From Hyphomicrobium sp. (GTDB lineage: Bacteria > Pseudomonadota > Alphaproteobacteria > Rhizobiales > Hyphomicrobiaceae), in contig JANXVY010000069.1 of assembly GCA_025351425.1 (NCBI GenBank), forward strand, positions 1 through 64,000: a DNA stretch of 64,000 nucleotides, written 5' to 3'. The notes beneath the pieces were generated by a model. It saw only the letters and a program-made list of their open reading frames with translations, had not been told where the DNA came from and ran no database searches. A program made the translations under genes and the position numbers. Of the stretch, positions 18,455 to 27,322 are shown piece after piece (position 1 is the stretch's first letter; each line of letters starts with the position of its first letter).

Positions 18455-20110
18455 ATGAACACGGATGCCGCGGCCGCTGGCGAAAGGGCGTCTTCCCATT
18501 GGGGCGCCGATATTCTCGCCTCGCTGGTCGTGTTCCTGGTGGCGCTGCAGCTGTGCATGGGCGTCGCCGTCGCATTTAGAGCATTTTCCGACGAAGTGGA
18601 TACCGGTTCGTCGCAGAAAATGCCACAAAATCAAGAACCTAGAGCAAAAATCCGATTCCGTAGGATCGGAATTTGCTCTAAGCTGCCACCGACGGCAGGC
18701 ATCATCACCGGCATCATCACCGGTATCATCGGCGGCATCGTGGTCGGGTTCCTTGCCGGCTCGCCGTTGCAGGCGAGCGGGCCAGCGGCCGGGCTATCGG
18801 TGCTGGTGCTTGAGCTCGTGCACGAACACGATCCGGCCCTGCTCGGCGTCATCGTGCTGTTTGCAGGCTTGCTTCAGGTGCTGGCCGGCGCGTTGAAGCT
18901 CGGCCAGTGGTTTCGCGCCATGTCTCCAGCGGTCATTCACGGCATGCTCGCTGGCATCGGCGTTCTGATTCTCGCCGCGCAGTTTCATGTCATGCTGGAT
19001 GGCAAGCCGCTCGGTACCGGCATCCAAAACCTGATGGCCATCCCCGCTGCCCTAATGGACGCCGTCAAGGCCGGCGATACGCGGTTGCAGGCATTCGGCA
19101 TCGGTGCGCTGACGATCGTCGCGATCTTCGCCTGGGGATCGCTCGCGCCCAAGCGCTGGCGGATGCTGCCGGGCCCGCTCATCGGCGTGATCGCCGGCAC
19201 CGCCGCTGCGGCCGCCTTCAAGTTGACAGGCATCAAATATGTCGACGTGCCTTCCAACATCTGGTCGGTGACCATCTTCCCGACGCCTGCCAACCTGCTG
19301 CAGATTTTTGAGCCCGCCATCGCCCTCGGAGCGTTTTCCATCGCCGTCATCGTAAGCGCGGAGACGTTGCTATGCGCGACCGCCGTCGACCAGTTGCACC
19401 GGGGCGAGCGGACCAAGTACGACAAGGAGCTGACCACTCAAGGCGTCGGTAATGCGTTGTGCGGGCTGCTCGGCGCGCTGCCGTTGACCGGCGTGATCGT
19501 GCGGTCGTCGGCGAACGTGGAGGCCGGCGCCAAGACGCGCTATTCCGCCATCCTGCATGGCGTCTGGCTCCTGGTGTTCGCAAGCTTCCTGCCGTTCACG
19601 CTGCGTTATGTGCCGGTTTCGGCGCTGGCCGGCGTGTTGCCGTTCACGGGCTACAAGCTGGCATATCCCAAGGTCCTCCCGGAGCTTTTGAAGTTCGGCC
19701 GCAGCGAGGTGCTGATCTTCATTGTGACCATTGCGACGATTGTCGCGACCGACTTGCTGAAGGGCGTGTTGTTGGGCCTCGTGCTGTCGCTCATGAAGCT
19801 GCTCTATGCGTTTTCCCACCTCGAGATTCGGCAGGTGGAGAATGCGACCACCAACACGACCGACCTCCATCTGACCGGCGCCGCAACGCTGATCCGGCTT
19901 CCGCTGCTTGCCGCGGAACTCGAAAAGCTGCCAAAGGGTGCACATGTCCGGGTCTTCATCGACGAGCTGGGCTACATCGCTCATGCCTGCATCGATCTGC
20001 TGACCAATTGGGATCGCCAGCATCGCTTCATGGGCGGGTCGCTCGCGATCGAATGGGAGGGCCTGACGAACCGCTACGCCAGCGGGCGCGGTCTGCCCAA
20101 GCCTGCCTGA
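18455..20110 (+). CDS. SulP family anion transporter with in-frame repeat insertion
   Basis: A short SulP/SLC26-type transporter, 551 residues from the ATG at 18455 (a GTG at 18413 is an alternative). It begins ADILASLVVFLVALQLCMG (first helix), then normally passes directly into PPTAGIITG and GIIGGIVVGFLAGSPLQASG (second helix). Here about 36 codons of foreign sequence, encoded by the 104-bp palindromic repeat at 18577-18680, separate the two helices without breaking the frame. Remaining helices follow, with a short STAS-like C-terminus (about residues 475-551). The family's ALPLCMG reads ALQLCMG, and GIITG is duplicated by a 12-bp tandem repeat. The gene may be decaying; substrate (sulfate, bicarbonate or another anion) is unknown. 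Confidence 0.8.
   Translation: MNTDAAAAGERASSHWGADILASLVVFLVALQLCMGVAVAFRAFSDEVDTGSSQKMPQNQEPRAKIRFRRIGICSKLPPTAGIITGIITGIIGGIVVGFLAGSPLQASGPAAGLSVLVLELVHEHDPALLGVIVLFAGLLQVLAGALKLGQWFRAMSPAVIHGMLAGIGVLILAAQFHVMLDGKPLGTGIQNLMAIPAALMDAVKAGDTRLQAFGIGALTIVAIFAWGSLAPKRWRMLPGPLIGVIAGTAAAAAFKLTGIKYVDVPSNIWSVTIFPTPANLLQIFEPAIALGAFSIAVIVSAETLLCATAVDQLHRGERTKYDKELTTQGVGNALCGLLGALPLTGVIVRSSANVEAGAKTRYSAILHGVWLLVFASFLPFTLRYVPVSALAGVLPFTGYKLAYPKVLPELLKFGRSEVLIFIVTIATIVATDLLKGVLLGLVLSLMKLLYAFSHLEIRQVENATTNTTDLHLTGAATLIRLPLLAAELEKLPKGAHVRVFIDELGYIAHACIDLLTNWDRQHRFMGGSLAIEWEGLTNRYASGRGLPKPA
18577..18680. repeat. 104-bp two-palindrome repeat, copy 2, inside sulP
   Basis: This copy has the same orientation and length as the repeat at 13086-13189, with three mismatches. 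It lies wholly inside the SulP reading frame between codons for transmembrane helices 1 and 2. It encodes an Arg-rich, polar peptide (starting FRAFSDEVDTGSS and ending FRRIGICSK with flanking bases) that has no counterpart in SulP proteins. All codons through the element are sense in the transporter frame. Confidence 0.9.
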
Positions 20111-20128
20111 CATCAACGGAGCACGCGT

Positions 20129-20708
20129 GTGAGCAAGGAACGACTGGCGGCCTTCAGCGACGGTGTGATCGCGATCATCATCACCATCATGGTGCTGGAA
20201 CTGAAGGTGCCGCACGGGGGCGGACTGGGCGACGCTGGCCAAACTCGGGCCGGCGTTCATCAGCTACGTGCTCAGCTTCATCTTCGTCGCCATCTAATGG
20301 AACAATCACCACCATCTGGTCTACGCGACCAAGGCGGTCAACGGCGCCATCCTGTGGGCGAACACCCACCTGCTGTTTTGGCTGTCTCTGATCCCGTTCA
20401 CGACCGGCTGGATGGGCGAAAATCACTTCGCTGAGCTGCCGGTTGCCGTCTACGGGCTGTCGCTGCTGATGCCGGCCATCGCGTACTACATCCTGCAGCG
20501 GTGCATCGTCGCGGCGAACGGCGACGACCGTACGCTCGCCCAGGCGTTGGGCCGCGATGTCAAAGGCAAGCTCTCGCCGCTGCTGCGCCTGGCGGGGATC
20601 GGTCTCGCGTTCGCCAACCCATTGTATGCCTGCGCCGTTTATACGCTCATTGCCCTCGTGTGGCTGGTTCCCGATCCGCGCATCGAGCGGGCGATCAAGG
20701 CGGAGTAG
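20129..20708 (+). pseudogene. TMEM175-family channel gene, frameshifted and nonsense-mutated
   Basis: The product starts at GTG 20129 with SKERLAAFSDGVIAII, which carries the TMEM175 RxxxFSD-type signature in helix 1. After about residue 31 the frame shifts near 20218-20230. The other frame continues DWATLAKLGPAFISYVL and meets an in-frame TAA at 20295-20297, exactly where the family has a Tyr (FVAI-stop-WNNHHHL). It then reads on through LLFWLSLIPFTTGWMGE and PVAVYG to the stop at 20706-20708. Bacterial TMEM175 proteins are potassium-permeable channels of about 190-200 residues. Two independent lesions argue for a real pseudogene rather than one sequencing error. It follows sulP by 18 bases. 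Confidence 0.85.
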
Positions 20709-20720
20709 CCCCCGCCGGTC

Positions 20721-21728
20721 TCACCTGTCCAGCGCGGCCAGGGCAGCCTGCGCGGGCGTCGAGCGGCCGCTCAAAACATCGTCGGCCAGGGCATCGAGGC
20801 CAGCCGCTCCCCCCCGCTTGATGGCGTCGCGCACGAGGTCGGCTGCGGCGCGCGCGATCAGATAACGGGCGCGCCGCCGGCGGCGGGTCACGGCGCTGAC
20901 GCGGGCGGCGCTCTCGCCCTGGCGATCGATGGCGGCCAACAGCTCAGGAACGCCCTCGCCCGTGGTTGCGGTGGTCTTGAGCACGGGCACGCTGGCTGCC
21001 GCATTCGTGGCACGGATCGACAACGCGCCCATCAGCTGATGCACCGTGCGTTCGCCGCCTTCCCGGTCGCCCTTGTTCACGACGAGAATGTCGGCGATTT
21101 CGAGCAACCCCGATTTCATCGCCTGGATGTCGTCGCCGAGGCCGGGAGCGGACACCACGACCCGCACGTCCGCCACTTCGGCCACGTCCATTTCGCTCTG
21201 CCCCGTGCCCACCGTCTCCAGCAGGATCAGGCCGAAGCCGGCAGCGTCCAGCGCATCGATCACGCGCACCGCGGCGGGCGATAGTCCGCCCAGATAGCCA
21301 GCCGACGACAGCGAGCGGACATAGACGCCTTCGTCGTCGTGGGCGGCGGTCATGCGGATGCGGTCGCCCAGGATCGCGCCGCCCGAAATGGGGCTCGAAG
21401 GATCGACGGCGATGACGGCGACGCGGCGGCCAGCCCTGCGCGCGGCGGTGATCACGGCGTTGACGAGCGTCGATTTCCCCGCGCCCGGCGGCCCCGTGAT
21501 GCCAACGACGAGGGCCTGACCCAGATAGGGCTGCATCGTCTGGAGCAAAGCGGGGGCCGACGCAGAGAGACGCTCCAGGTCGGTGACGCAGGCCGCCAGC
21601 TCCCGGCGATCGCCAGCGCGCAGTGCCACGATCCGGGCAACGATTGCGGGGGCGGGTTGATCGATGCGAGTTGGGCTTGCGGCGTTGCTCACGGGGGTAT
21701 CCATGGGTGCGGGCGCTATCGAAAGCAT
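20721..21728 (-). CDS. meaB: Methylmalonyl-CoA mutase-associated GTPase MeaB
   Basis: A G3E-type P-loop GTPase of 335 residues from the ATG at 21728; an ATG at 21704 is also possible and no strong ribosome-binding site decides. The Walker A motif GITGPPGAGKST is near residues 76-87. AVDPSSPISGGAILGDR is diagnostic for the MeaB/ArgK family, and LETVGTGQSE and VVNKGDREG (NKxD type) follow. MeaB protects and reactivates adenosylcobalamin-dependent methylmalonyl-CoA mutase during propionyl-CoA metabolism. The mutase genes are not adjacent here. The stop is 12 bases from the convergent TMEM175 pseudogene. Confidence 0.93.
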   Translation of the reverse strand: MLSIAPAPMDTPVSNAASPTRIDQPAPAIVARIVALRAGDRRELAACVTDLERLSASAPALLQTMQPYLGQALVVGITGPPGAGKSTLVNAVITAARRAGRRVAVIAVDPSSPISGGAILGDRIRMTAAHDDEGVYVRSLSSAGYLGGLSPAAVRVIDALDAAGFGLILLETVGTGQSEMDVAEVADVRVVVSAPGLGDDIQAMKSGLLEIADILVVNKGDREGGERTVHQLMGALSIRATNAAASVPVLKTTATTGEGVPELLAAIDRQGESAARVSAVTRRRRRARYLIARAAADLVRDAIKRGGAAGLDALADDVLSGRSTPAQAALAALDR

Positions 21729-21786
21729 ACTTCTGCGCGCCTGACAAAGGCTGTAGCGCAAGGCCCCACAGTCACATTCGGGCGTT

Positions 21787-22866
21787 TCAGAACCACAGGC
21801 CCGGCCAGCGGTTGCGCGGGCGCATTTCGATCGGGCCGACGCCCACCAGCGAAATCAACGGCTCATCGGTGACGCGCAGCTTGGGACCGAGCGGACGGGG
21901 TGCAGCCTGAAGACTGTCGGCGCGATCCATGCCGTCGAAATGGGCGCGAACGGGGGATGGCAGCGGAATATGCCGCTGGGGGACCGGGAGCCTCACGTCG
22001 TCAAGCAGGGTCCCCACATTGGGACTTTCGCTGCGGGCGACCGTGATTAAGCCATCGGCGTCGCCCAACAGGGCCGCGGCGATAGCGTCGGCCTCGTACT
22101 CCCGCGCCCGCGGCAGCCGCAGCTGCAACTGGCTGTTGAGCGTTGGCGCTGCCAGCAGCGCGGCGAGCGCAATCCAACTCAGAAACCGCTCCCCAGCTAC
22201 CCAGGCCAGGGCTTCCAACCCCGTCAGAACCACACCGGCATAGAACAGCGCCTGGGCCAGCCGCGTCGTCGTATCGGCGAGCGCAAAAAAACTCTGGTGG
22301 GCGGCCTGAAGGTGCCCGATCTCGTGGGCAGCGATGGCCACGATCTCTTGCAGGCTGCGCCGTCGCAGCAGGCCTTCGGTCAGCAAGATGGCCTGACGCG
22401 TGCCAGACCCGATGCTGAAGGCGCCGATGGCAAGCGTTGGGATAATCGCGAGGGCAGGGGCCTGGCCGAGCTTCGCACGCGCACTCAAGTCCTCGACCGC
22501 GGCTCTGAGCGCCAGGCCTTGCCCAGGTGCGATGGGTTCGGCCCGGTAGAGACTGAGCATCGTGTCGGCGGGAATCCTGTGACCGAGCGCCGCGAGGGCG
22601 GCCAATATTGATCCAGCCAGCAGCAGGCCCGGTCCTTGAAACAGCAGCAGGCCTAGCCCGCCAAGATAGATGGCGACGGGCCCCAACAGGTGCAATTCGG
22701 CCGCGTGGGCATCGAACCACGATCGCGCCTGATTGAGCATCTGTTGGGGCTGTTTGACGCGCCCGTTCTGGACGTCTGCCACAGTTGACCGCTCGGCGCT
22801 CGGCCCATTTTGACTAGAGGAGGGTGGCTCGGACGATGGGGGGCGTCCGTCATGAGAAAGCGTCAT
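21787..22866 (-). CDS. M48 family membrane metallopeptidase
   Basis: A 359-residue M48 peptidase. Two adjacent helices (about residues 58-96) and a further pair (about 190-240) anchor it in the inner membrane. The zinc motif is HEIGH at residues 181-185, with the third ligand probably the Glu in REYEADAIAAALLGD (about 265-279). The arrangement is like HtpX and related quality-control proteases, though the protein is longer and has a polar, Ser/Pro-rich N-terminal 45 residues. A purine-rich GGGGGGACGGGG precedes the ATG. It lies 25 bases after the LOG-family gene on the same strand, so the two may be cotranscribed. Confidence 0.9.
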   Translation of the reverse strand: MTLSHDGRPPSSEPPSSSQNGPSAERSTVADVQNGRVKQPQQMLNQARSWFDAHAAELHLLGPVAIYLGGLGLLLFQGPGLLLAGSILAALAALGHRIPADTMLSLYRAEPIAPGQGLALRAAVEDLSARAKLGQAPALAIIPTLAIGAFSIGSGTRQAILLTEGLLRRRSLQEIVAIAAHEIGHLQAAHQSFFALADTTTRLAQALFYAGVVLTGLEALAWVAGERFLSWIALAALLAAPTLNSQLQLRLPRAREYEADAIAAALLGDADGLITVARSESPNVGTLLDDVRLPVPQRHIPLPSPVRAHFDGMDRADSLQAAPRPLGPKLRVTDEPLISLVGVGPIEMRPRNRWPGLWF

Positions 22867-22890
22867 CTGCCCCGTCCCCCCTGCAGCTTT

Positions 22891-23556
22891 CTAGAACAAC
22901 GCAATCGCTGCGCCTTCCGATACCGCGCCTGCCGATTGGGCTCCAGCCTCGGCGGCCGGCACGATCTGGTCGGCACGGGTCACGACTGTAAACCGAACGT
23001 CCAGCCCCGCGCGAATGAACGTATCGGCCTTCATATGGGCGAGCAGATCGAGGAACGGCGTCCAGAAGCCATCGATGTTGGCGACGACGATCGGCTTCGT
23101 GTGGCGGCCAAGTTGCGCCCAGGTCAGCTGTTCCACGAGTTCCTCCAGCGTGCCGATGCCACCGGGCAGCGCGATGAAGGCGTCTGACTTTTCAAACATC
23201 AACCGCTTGCGTTCGTGCATGTCGGTCGTCACGATCAGTTCGTTGACCTGTTCGAGCGCGTTTTCCTTCGCCAGCAGGAATTCGGGGATGATGCCGGTGA
23301 CGCGGCCGCCGTGCGCGATCGTTGCGCGCGCGACCTCCCCCATTAACCCCAGCCCGCCGCCGCCGTAAACGAGGCCAACGCCGCGTTCGGCCAGCGTTCG
23401 GCCGAGAACCTGCGCTGTTTCGGCATACTTGGGGTTCAACCCCATGCCGGAACCGCAATAGACGCAAACCGCGCGCAATGGCGAGCGCGCGTGCGCAACG
23501 ATTGCCGTGGTCGGTGCTGACGGTGACAGGTTTGGGGCTGCGGCGTCGATTTTCAT
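22891..23556 (-). CDS. LOG family protein (TIGR00730 type)
   Basis: A 221-residue Rossmann-fold protein of the LOG/lysine-decarboxylase-like family. VCVYCGSGMGLNPKYAE marks the nucleotide-binding start. LVYGGGGLGLMGEVARA and the family signature LPGGIGTLEEL (about residues 127-137) with MHERKRLMFEKSDAFIA confirm it. Members characterised in plants and bacteria hydrolyse cytokinin riboside 5'-monophosphates or related nucleotides to the free base; the physiological substrate in this bacterium is unknown. AAGGACG lies upstream of the ATG. The 238-bp gap to the divergent LysM gene carries both promoters. Confidence 0.92.
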   Translation of the reverse strand: MKIDAAAPNLSPSAPTTAIVAHARSPLRAVCVYCGSGMGLNPKYAETAQVLGRTLAERGVGLVYGGGGLGLMGEVARATIAHGGRVTGIIPEFLLAKENALEQVNELIVTTDMHERKRLMFEKSDAFIALPGGIGTLEELVEQLTWAQLGRHTKPIVVANIDGFWTPFLDLLAHMKADTFIRAGLDVRFTVVTRADQIVPAAEAGAQSAGAVSEGAAIALF

Positions 23557-23794
23557 AGGGTCGTCCTTAAATGAGATTCGTGCGGTTGTTGATCCTGATC
23601 CGTGGTCAGAGCCATCACAGCCGGTATTGAACGTGGATCATGACACGCTGTTGCGACGATCGTGCGCCCGGCATGAAGTTGCAACATAGCCACGCTAGGA
23701 CCACGCTGCAAATTTGCCCGTCCGTGTGCGGCGCGGTATGACTTCGCCATGACGAGACGAACGCGACGGCGGCCTGATGGAGTAAGCACTTTCG

Positions 23795-25063
23795 ATGCGC
23801 ATTCTTCCCGCCGTCCTGATGGCCATGCTCTTCACCCTGGTTTTGGGGGCAGGGGCTGCGACAATGGCAGTCGCGCAGTCGCCACGCCGCACGCCAGCAG
23901 CCACGGCTAGCGAAGACCCGATCGACGCGCTGCTGCGGCCCATCACGCAATGGCTGGAGCGCGCCAATCGCGAGTATCAAGATACCGTGGTCAAGGGACT
24001 TTCGGTTCCAACCGGCCGGGCCAACGCAGTTGCACCCGCCGCGCCCTTCGTTGCCAAGGCTACAACTCCGGTCCTGATCGACCAGATTCGCGCTTGGCTT
24101 GGCCTGGAGCCGGCGCGTCCGGTTGCCTCCGAACCGATCACGCTGGCGTCGAAGCCTGTCGATCCGGAACAAAGCGCACGGGACGAGGACATGCGCCGCC
24201 AGATCGAGGCGCGCAAGCTCGAGAAGGAGCGCGCCGCCCAAGATCAGCGGCTCGCGGCCGACGCAAAACTGGCCAAGGATCTGGCCGACGTTGCAACGCA
24301 GCAGCGGCAACGCCAGGCCGAGGCCAGCCGGATTGCGGGAGAGGAGCGTCGCAAGGCTGCAGGCACTCCCCAAGTTCCGCCCGTGCAAGCGGCTGCACCC
24401 GCTGGCCAGCCCGGCGCTGCCAAGCCGGTCGCACCGGCCAATCCGCCGTCCACTCAGGTGGCGCAGGCTGCAAACCCGGAAACCTCGCCGCGGCCAGCAA
24501 CTGCAGCGTCCGCCAATCCAAAGCCGCCGGTTGACGCAAAGCCGGTCGCCGGGGATAGGAGTGACAAACCCGGCGAGCCGGCACCCCGCCAGCAGCCTCC
24601 GGTCGCAAGGGCCGAACCGGCGAAGGCGGCCGAGCCCGAACCGGCGAGACCAGCGCGCCAGGATGCTGCGCGCCAGGATGCAGCGCGCCAGGATGCCGCG
24701 CGGATGGCGGAAGCCGCCAGCCAGACTGCCGACCGTGTACTAGCCAAAAGCAGCGACCGCGGCCGCCGCGAGCGCCACGCCGCGGCCTCCCGCAAGGGCA
24801 AATCGAAATCGCACTCTTGCTCGCAGGCGGGCGCCTTGTTGCAGAAAGCCTCGATCTACATCGTCAAGAAGGGCGACACGCTGTGGGATATCGCGCGGCG
24901 CTACTATGACAAGGGCAGCAAATACGAAAAAATCGCTCGTGCCAACGAAGGCCGGATTTCCGACCCCGATCTCATCTTTCCATGCCAGAGGGTCTATCTT
25001 CCCGGGCGGCATGCGTGGCTCTGGCTTGAGTATGACGGCACCGTCCAGGAAGACGCATCCTGA
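23795..25063 (+). CDS. Exported LysM domain protein with long disordered linker
   Basis: A 422-residue protein. The N-terminus (residues 1-28, ILPAVLMAMLFTLVLGAG) is a signal or anchor helix. The central two thirds (about 115-340) are Ala/Pro/Lys/Glu-rich and disordered, with an alpha-helical charged stretch near 130-185 and three 15-bp tandem repeats encoding RQDAA (24656-24700). The C-terminal LysM domain (about 350-408) reads SIYIVKKGDTLWDIARRYY...IFPCQRVYLP and should bind peptidoglycan glycan strands. The layout suggests a periplasmic protein tethered at the membrane and reaching the cell wall. No catalytic domain is visible. Confidence 0.88.
   Translation: MRILPAVLMAMLFTLVLGAGAATMAVAQSPRRTPAATASEDPIDALLRPITQWLERANREYQDTVVKGLSVPTGRANAVAPAAPFVAKATTPVLIDQIRAWLGLEPARPVASEPITLASKPVDPEQSARDEDMRRQIEARKLEKERAAQDQRLAADAKLAKDLADVATQQRQRQAEASRIAGEERRKAAGTPQVPPVQAAAPAGQPGAAKPVAPANPPSTQVAQAANPETSPRPATAASANPKPPVDAKPVAGDRSDKPGEPAPRQQPPVARAEPAKAAEPEPARPARQDAARQDAARQDAARMAEAASQTADRVLAKSSDRGRRERHAAASRKGKSKSHSCSQAGALLQKASIYIVKKGDTLWDIARRYYDKGSKYEKIARANEGRISDPDLIFPCQRVYLPGRHAWLWLEYDGTVQEDAS
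24656..24700. repeat. Three 15-bp in-frame tandem repeats in the LysM gene
   Basis: CGCCAGGATGCNGCG occurs three times in a row, differing only at the third-codon N. It encodes RQDAA three times in the linker of the LysM protein. The pattern indicates recent slippage expansion with only synonymous change. Confidence 0.92.
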
Positions 25064-25241
25064 GGGACTGGTCAATCGTACCTGCCGGGACTACGTTGTT
25101 GGTTCATCCCACAACGCTCATCGCCTGTGGCGCGTCCCATCGACGTAATCCGGCGTGCGGCCGCGTTCCACATCCTGGCTTTTCAGCGGGTTTTCACGCC
25201 GAACCTTCGGCCAAACCGCTCTAACGAGAACATAACGGCCC

Positions 25242-27176
25242 ATGAGACCCAATCCCCACGCCTCCGCCTCCCCTCATGGTCCGGGGGCCGTGAAGCGCGA
25301 TCCGCTTGCGTTGTCGAAGCCCGCCGATCATTGGACCGTGTTCCGCGGCCTGTTGCCGCTGGTATGGCCCGAGGGACGGCCCGACCTGCGCTGGCAGGTG
25401 GTGTATGCGTTCGCCGTGCTGGTGATCGCAAAGCTCGTCACCATCGCCGTTCCGATCTTCTACAAGCAGGCGACGGACACTCTGGCGGCGGGTACCACCC
25501 AGTCGCAATCCCTCGCCCTCGGCGCGATGGCGCTTATTCTCGCCTACGGCACGGCCCGGGTGTTGATGATGGTGCTGAACCAGATCCGCGATGTGTTCTT
25601 CACCCGCGTCGGCCAGCATGCCGCGCGCAATCTCAATAATCGCACGTTCCAGCACCTCCACCGGCTGTCGCTGCGGTTCCATCTGGAACGCCGCACCGGC
25701 GGGCTGTCGCGCGTCATCGAGCGGGGCACGCGCGGCGTCGAACTCATTTTGCGCATGGGCGTTCTGAACCTCGTGCCGACTGCGCTCGAAGTCGCTCTCG
25801 TATGCGGGATGCTGCTTTACTATTTCAGCTGGATCTACGTCGTCATCGTGCTGGCCACCATTGCCGCCTACATGTGGTTCACGTTCGCCGCCAGCGAATG
25901 GCGCATCGCGATCCGCCGCGAAATGAACGACAGCGACAACGACGCCAACACCAAGGCGATCGACAGCCTGCTCAACTACGAGACCGTCAAGTACTTCGGC
26001 AACGAGGGCCTCGAAGCCGCCCGTTTCGACGTCTCGATGCGCAAGTACGAAGAGGCGAGCGTCAAGACCTACTATTCGCTCGGCGTGCTGAACTCGGGCC
26101 AAGCGCTGATTTTCACCATCGGCACCACGCTCTGCATGTTGCTGGCGGCGCGCGGCGTGCTGAACGGCCAGCACACCATCGGCGATTTTGTCATGATCAA
26201 CGCGCTGATGATCCAGCTGTCGATCCCGCTCAATTTCCTCGGCATGGTCTACCGCGAACTGAAACAGGGCCTCGTCGATCTCGAGACCATGTTTTCGCTG
26301 CTGGGCGAATACCCCGAGGTCAAGGACAAGCCTGGCGCGCCGCCGCTCGCGATTTCCAAGGGGGCCATTGCCTTCAACAACGTTGGCTTCGCCTACGACG
26401 CTGCGCGGCCGATCCTGAAGAACGTTTCGTTCGAGGTGCCGGCGGGCAAGATGGTCGCCATCGTCGGGCCATCGGGGGCCGGCAAGTCGACGATATCGCG
26501 CATCCTATTCCGGTTTTACGATATTCAATCGGGTTCGGTCACGATCGATGGCCAGGACATCCGTGAGGTCACGCAGCAATCCGTGCGCGCCGCTATCGGC
26601 GTGGTGCCGCAAGATACGGTGCTGTTCAACGACACAATCTTCTACAACATCAAGTACGGCCGGCCTGCCTCCACCGACGACGAGGTGTATGCCGCAGCCA
26701 AACTGGCCCAGATCGACGACTTCATCCGCACGCTGCCGCTGGGCTACAAGGCGATGGTCGGCGAGCGCGGCCTGAAGCTGTCGGGGGGCGAAAAGCAGCG
26801 AGTAGCGATCGCCCGGACCCTCCTCAAGGGGCCGCCGATCCTGATTCTGGACGAGGCGACCAGCGCTCTCGACAGCCACACCGAAAAGGAAATCCAGGAC
26901 GCCCTCGACCGGGTCTCAAAAGACCGCACGACACTCGTCATCGCGCACCGGCTGTCGACCATCATCCATGCCGATACAATCCTGGTGCTCGAAAAGGGCC
27001 AGATCGCCGAGCAAGGCACGCACGCCGAGCTGATCGCCAAGAACGGCCTATATGCCAGCCTGTGGGACCGCCAGCGTCAGGCCGAAAAAGCGCGCGAAGA
27101 CCTCGCCCAGGCCCTGGAAGCTGCGCAGAAGGCCGGCGCGTTGCGGGAAACGGATACCCAATTGCCCGTCGTCTGA
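25242..27176 (+). CDS. Atm1-type ABC exporter (half transporter)
   Basis: A 644-residue half ABC transporter with a six-helix exporter domain (about residues 50-350) and a nucleotide-binding domain. The latter has Walker A VGPSGAGKST (about 407-416), signature LSGGEKQR (about 512-519), Walker B ILILDEATSALD (about 532-543) and the H-loop in IAHRLSTI. The exporter core (NNRTFQHLHRLSLRFHLERR, NDANTKAIDSLLNYETVKYF, FGNE) matches the Atm1/ABCB7 group of alphaproteobacteria and mitochondria. That group moves glutathione-linked metal or sulfur species across the inner membrane. It acts as a homodimer. The start at 25242 gives the usual N-terminal extension. The genes around it give no further hint of cargo. 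Confidence 0.92.
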   Translation: MRPNPHASASPHGPGAVKRDPLALSKPADHWTVFRGLLPLVWPEGRPDLRWQVVYAFAVLVIAKLVTIAVPIFYKQATDTLAAGTTQSQSLALGAMALILAYGTARVLMMVLNQIRDVFFTRVGQHAARNLNNRTFQHLHRLSLRFHLERRTGGLSRVIERGTRGVELILRMGVLNLVPTALEVALVCGMLLYYFSWIYVVIVLATIAAYMWFTFAASEWRIAIRREMNDSDNDANTKAIDSLLNYETVKYFGNEGLEAARFDVSMRKYEEASVKTYYSLGVLNSGQALIFTIGTTLCMLLAARGVLNGQHTIGDFVMINALMIQLSIPLNFLGMVYRELKQGLVDLETMFSLLGEYPEVKDKPGAPPLAISKGAIAFNNVGFAYDAARPILKNVSFEVPAGKMVAIVGPSGAGKSTISRILFRFYDIQSGSVTIDGQDIREVTQQSVRAAIGVVPQDTVLFNDTIFYNIKYGRPASTDDEVYAAAKLAQIDDFIRTLPLGYKAMVGERGLKLSGGEKQRVAIARTLLKGPPILILDEATSALDSHTEKEIQDALDRVSKDRTTLVIAHRLSTIIHADTILVLEKGQIAEQGTHAELIAKNGLYASLWDRQRQAEKAREDLAQALEAAQKAGALRETDTQLPVV

Positions 27177-27322
27177 CAGCGGATCAGTAGGGTTTTCGGC
27201 CTGTTTACAAGGGGTTGAATTCGTGCGCTGATATGACGTTAACTATATTGGCGTGCTTTGGCCTTAGAATCCCCGTCCAGGAGCCCCATATCCAGGGCTC
27301 GATCAATGGGCGTTAATTCGAT

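Noticed and set aside
20721-23556. A propionate-metabolism island around meaB
   Set aside because: No methylmalonyl-CoA mutase or carboxylase genes are adjacent, so the neighbours do not support a pathway cluster.
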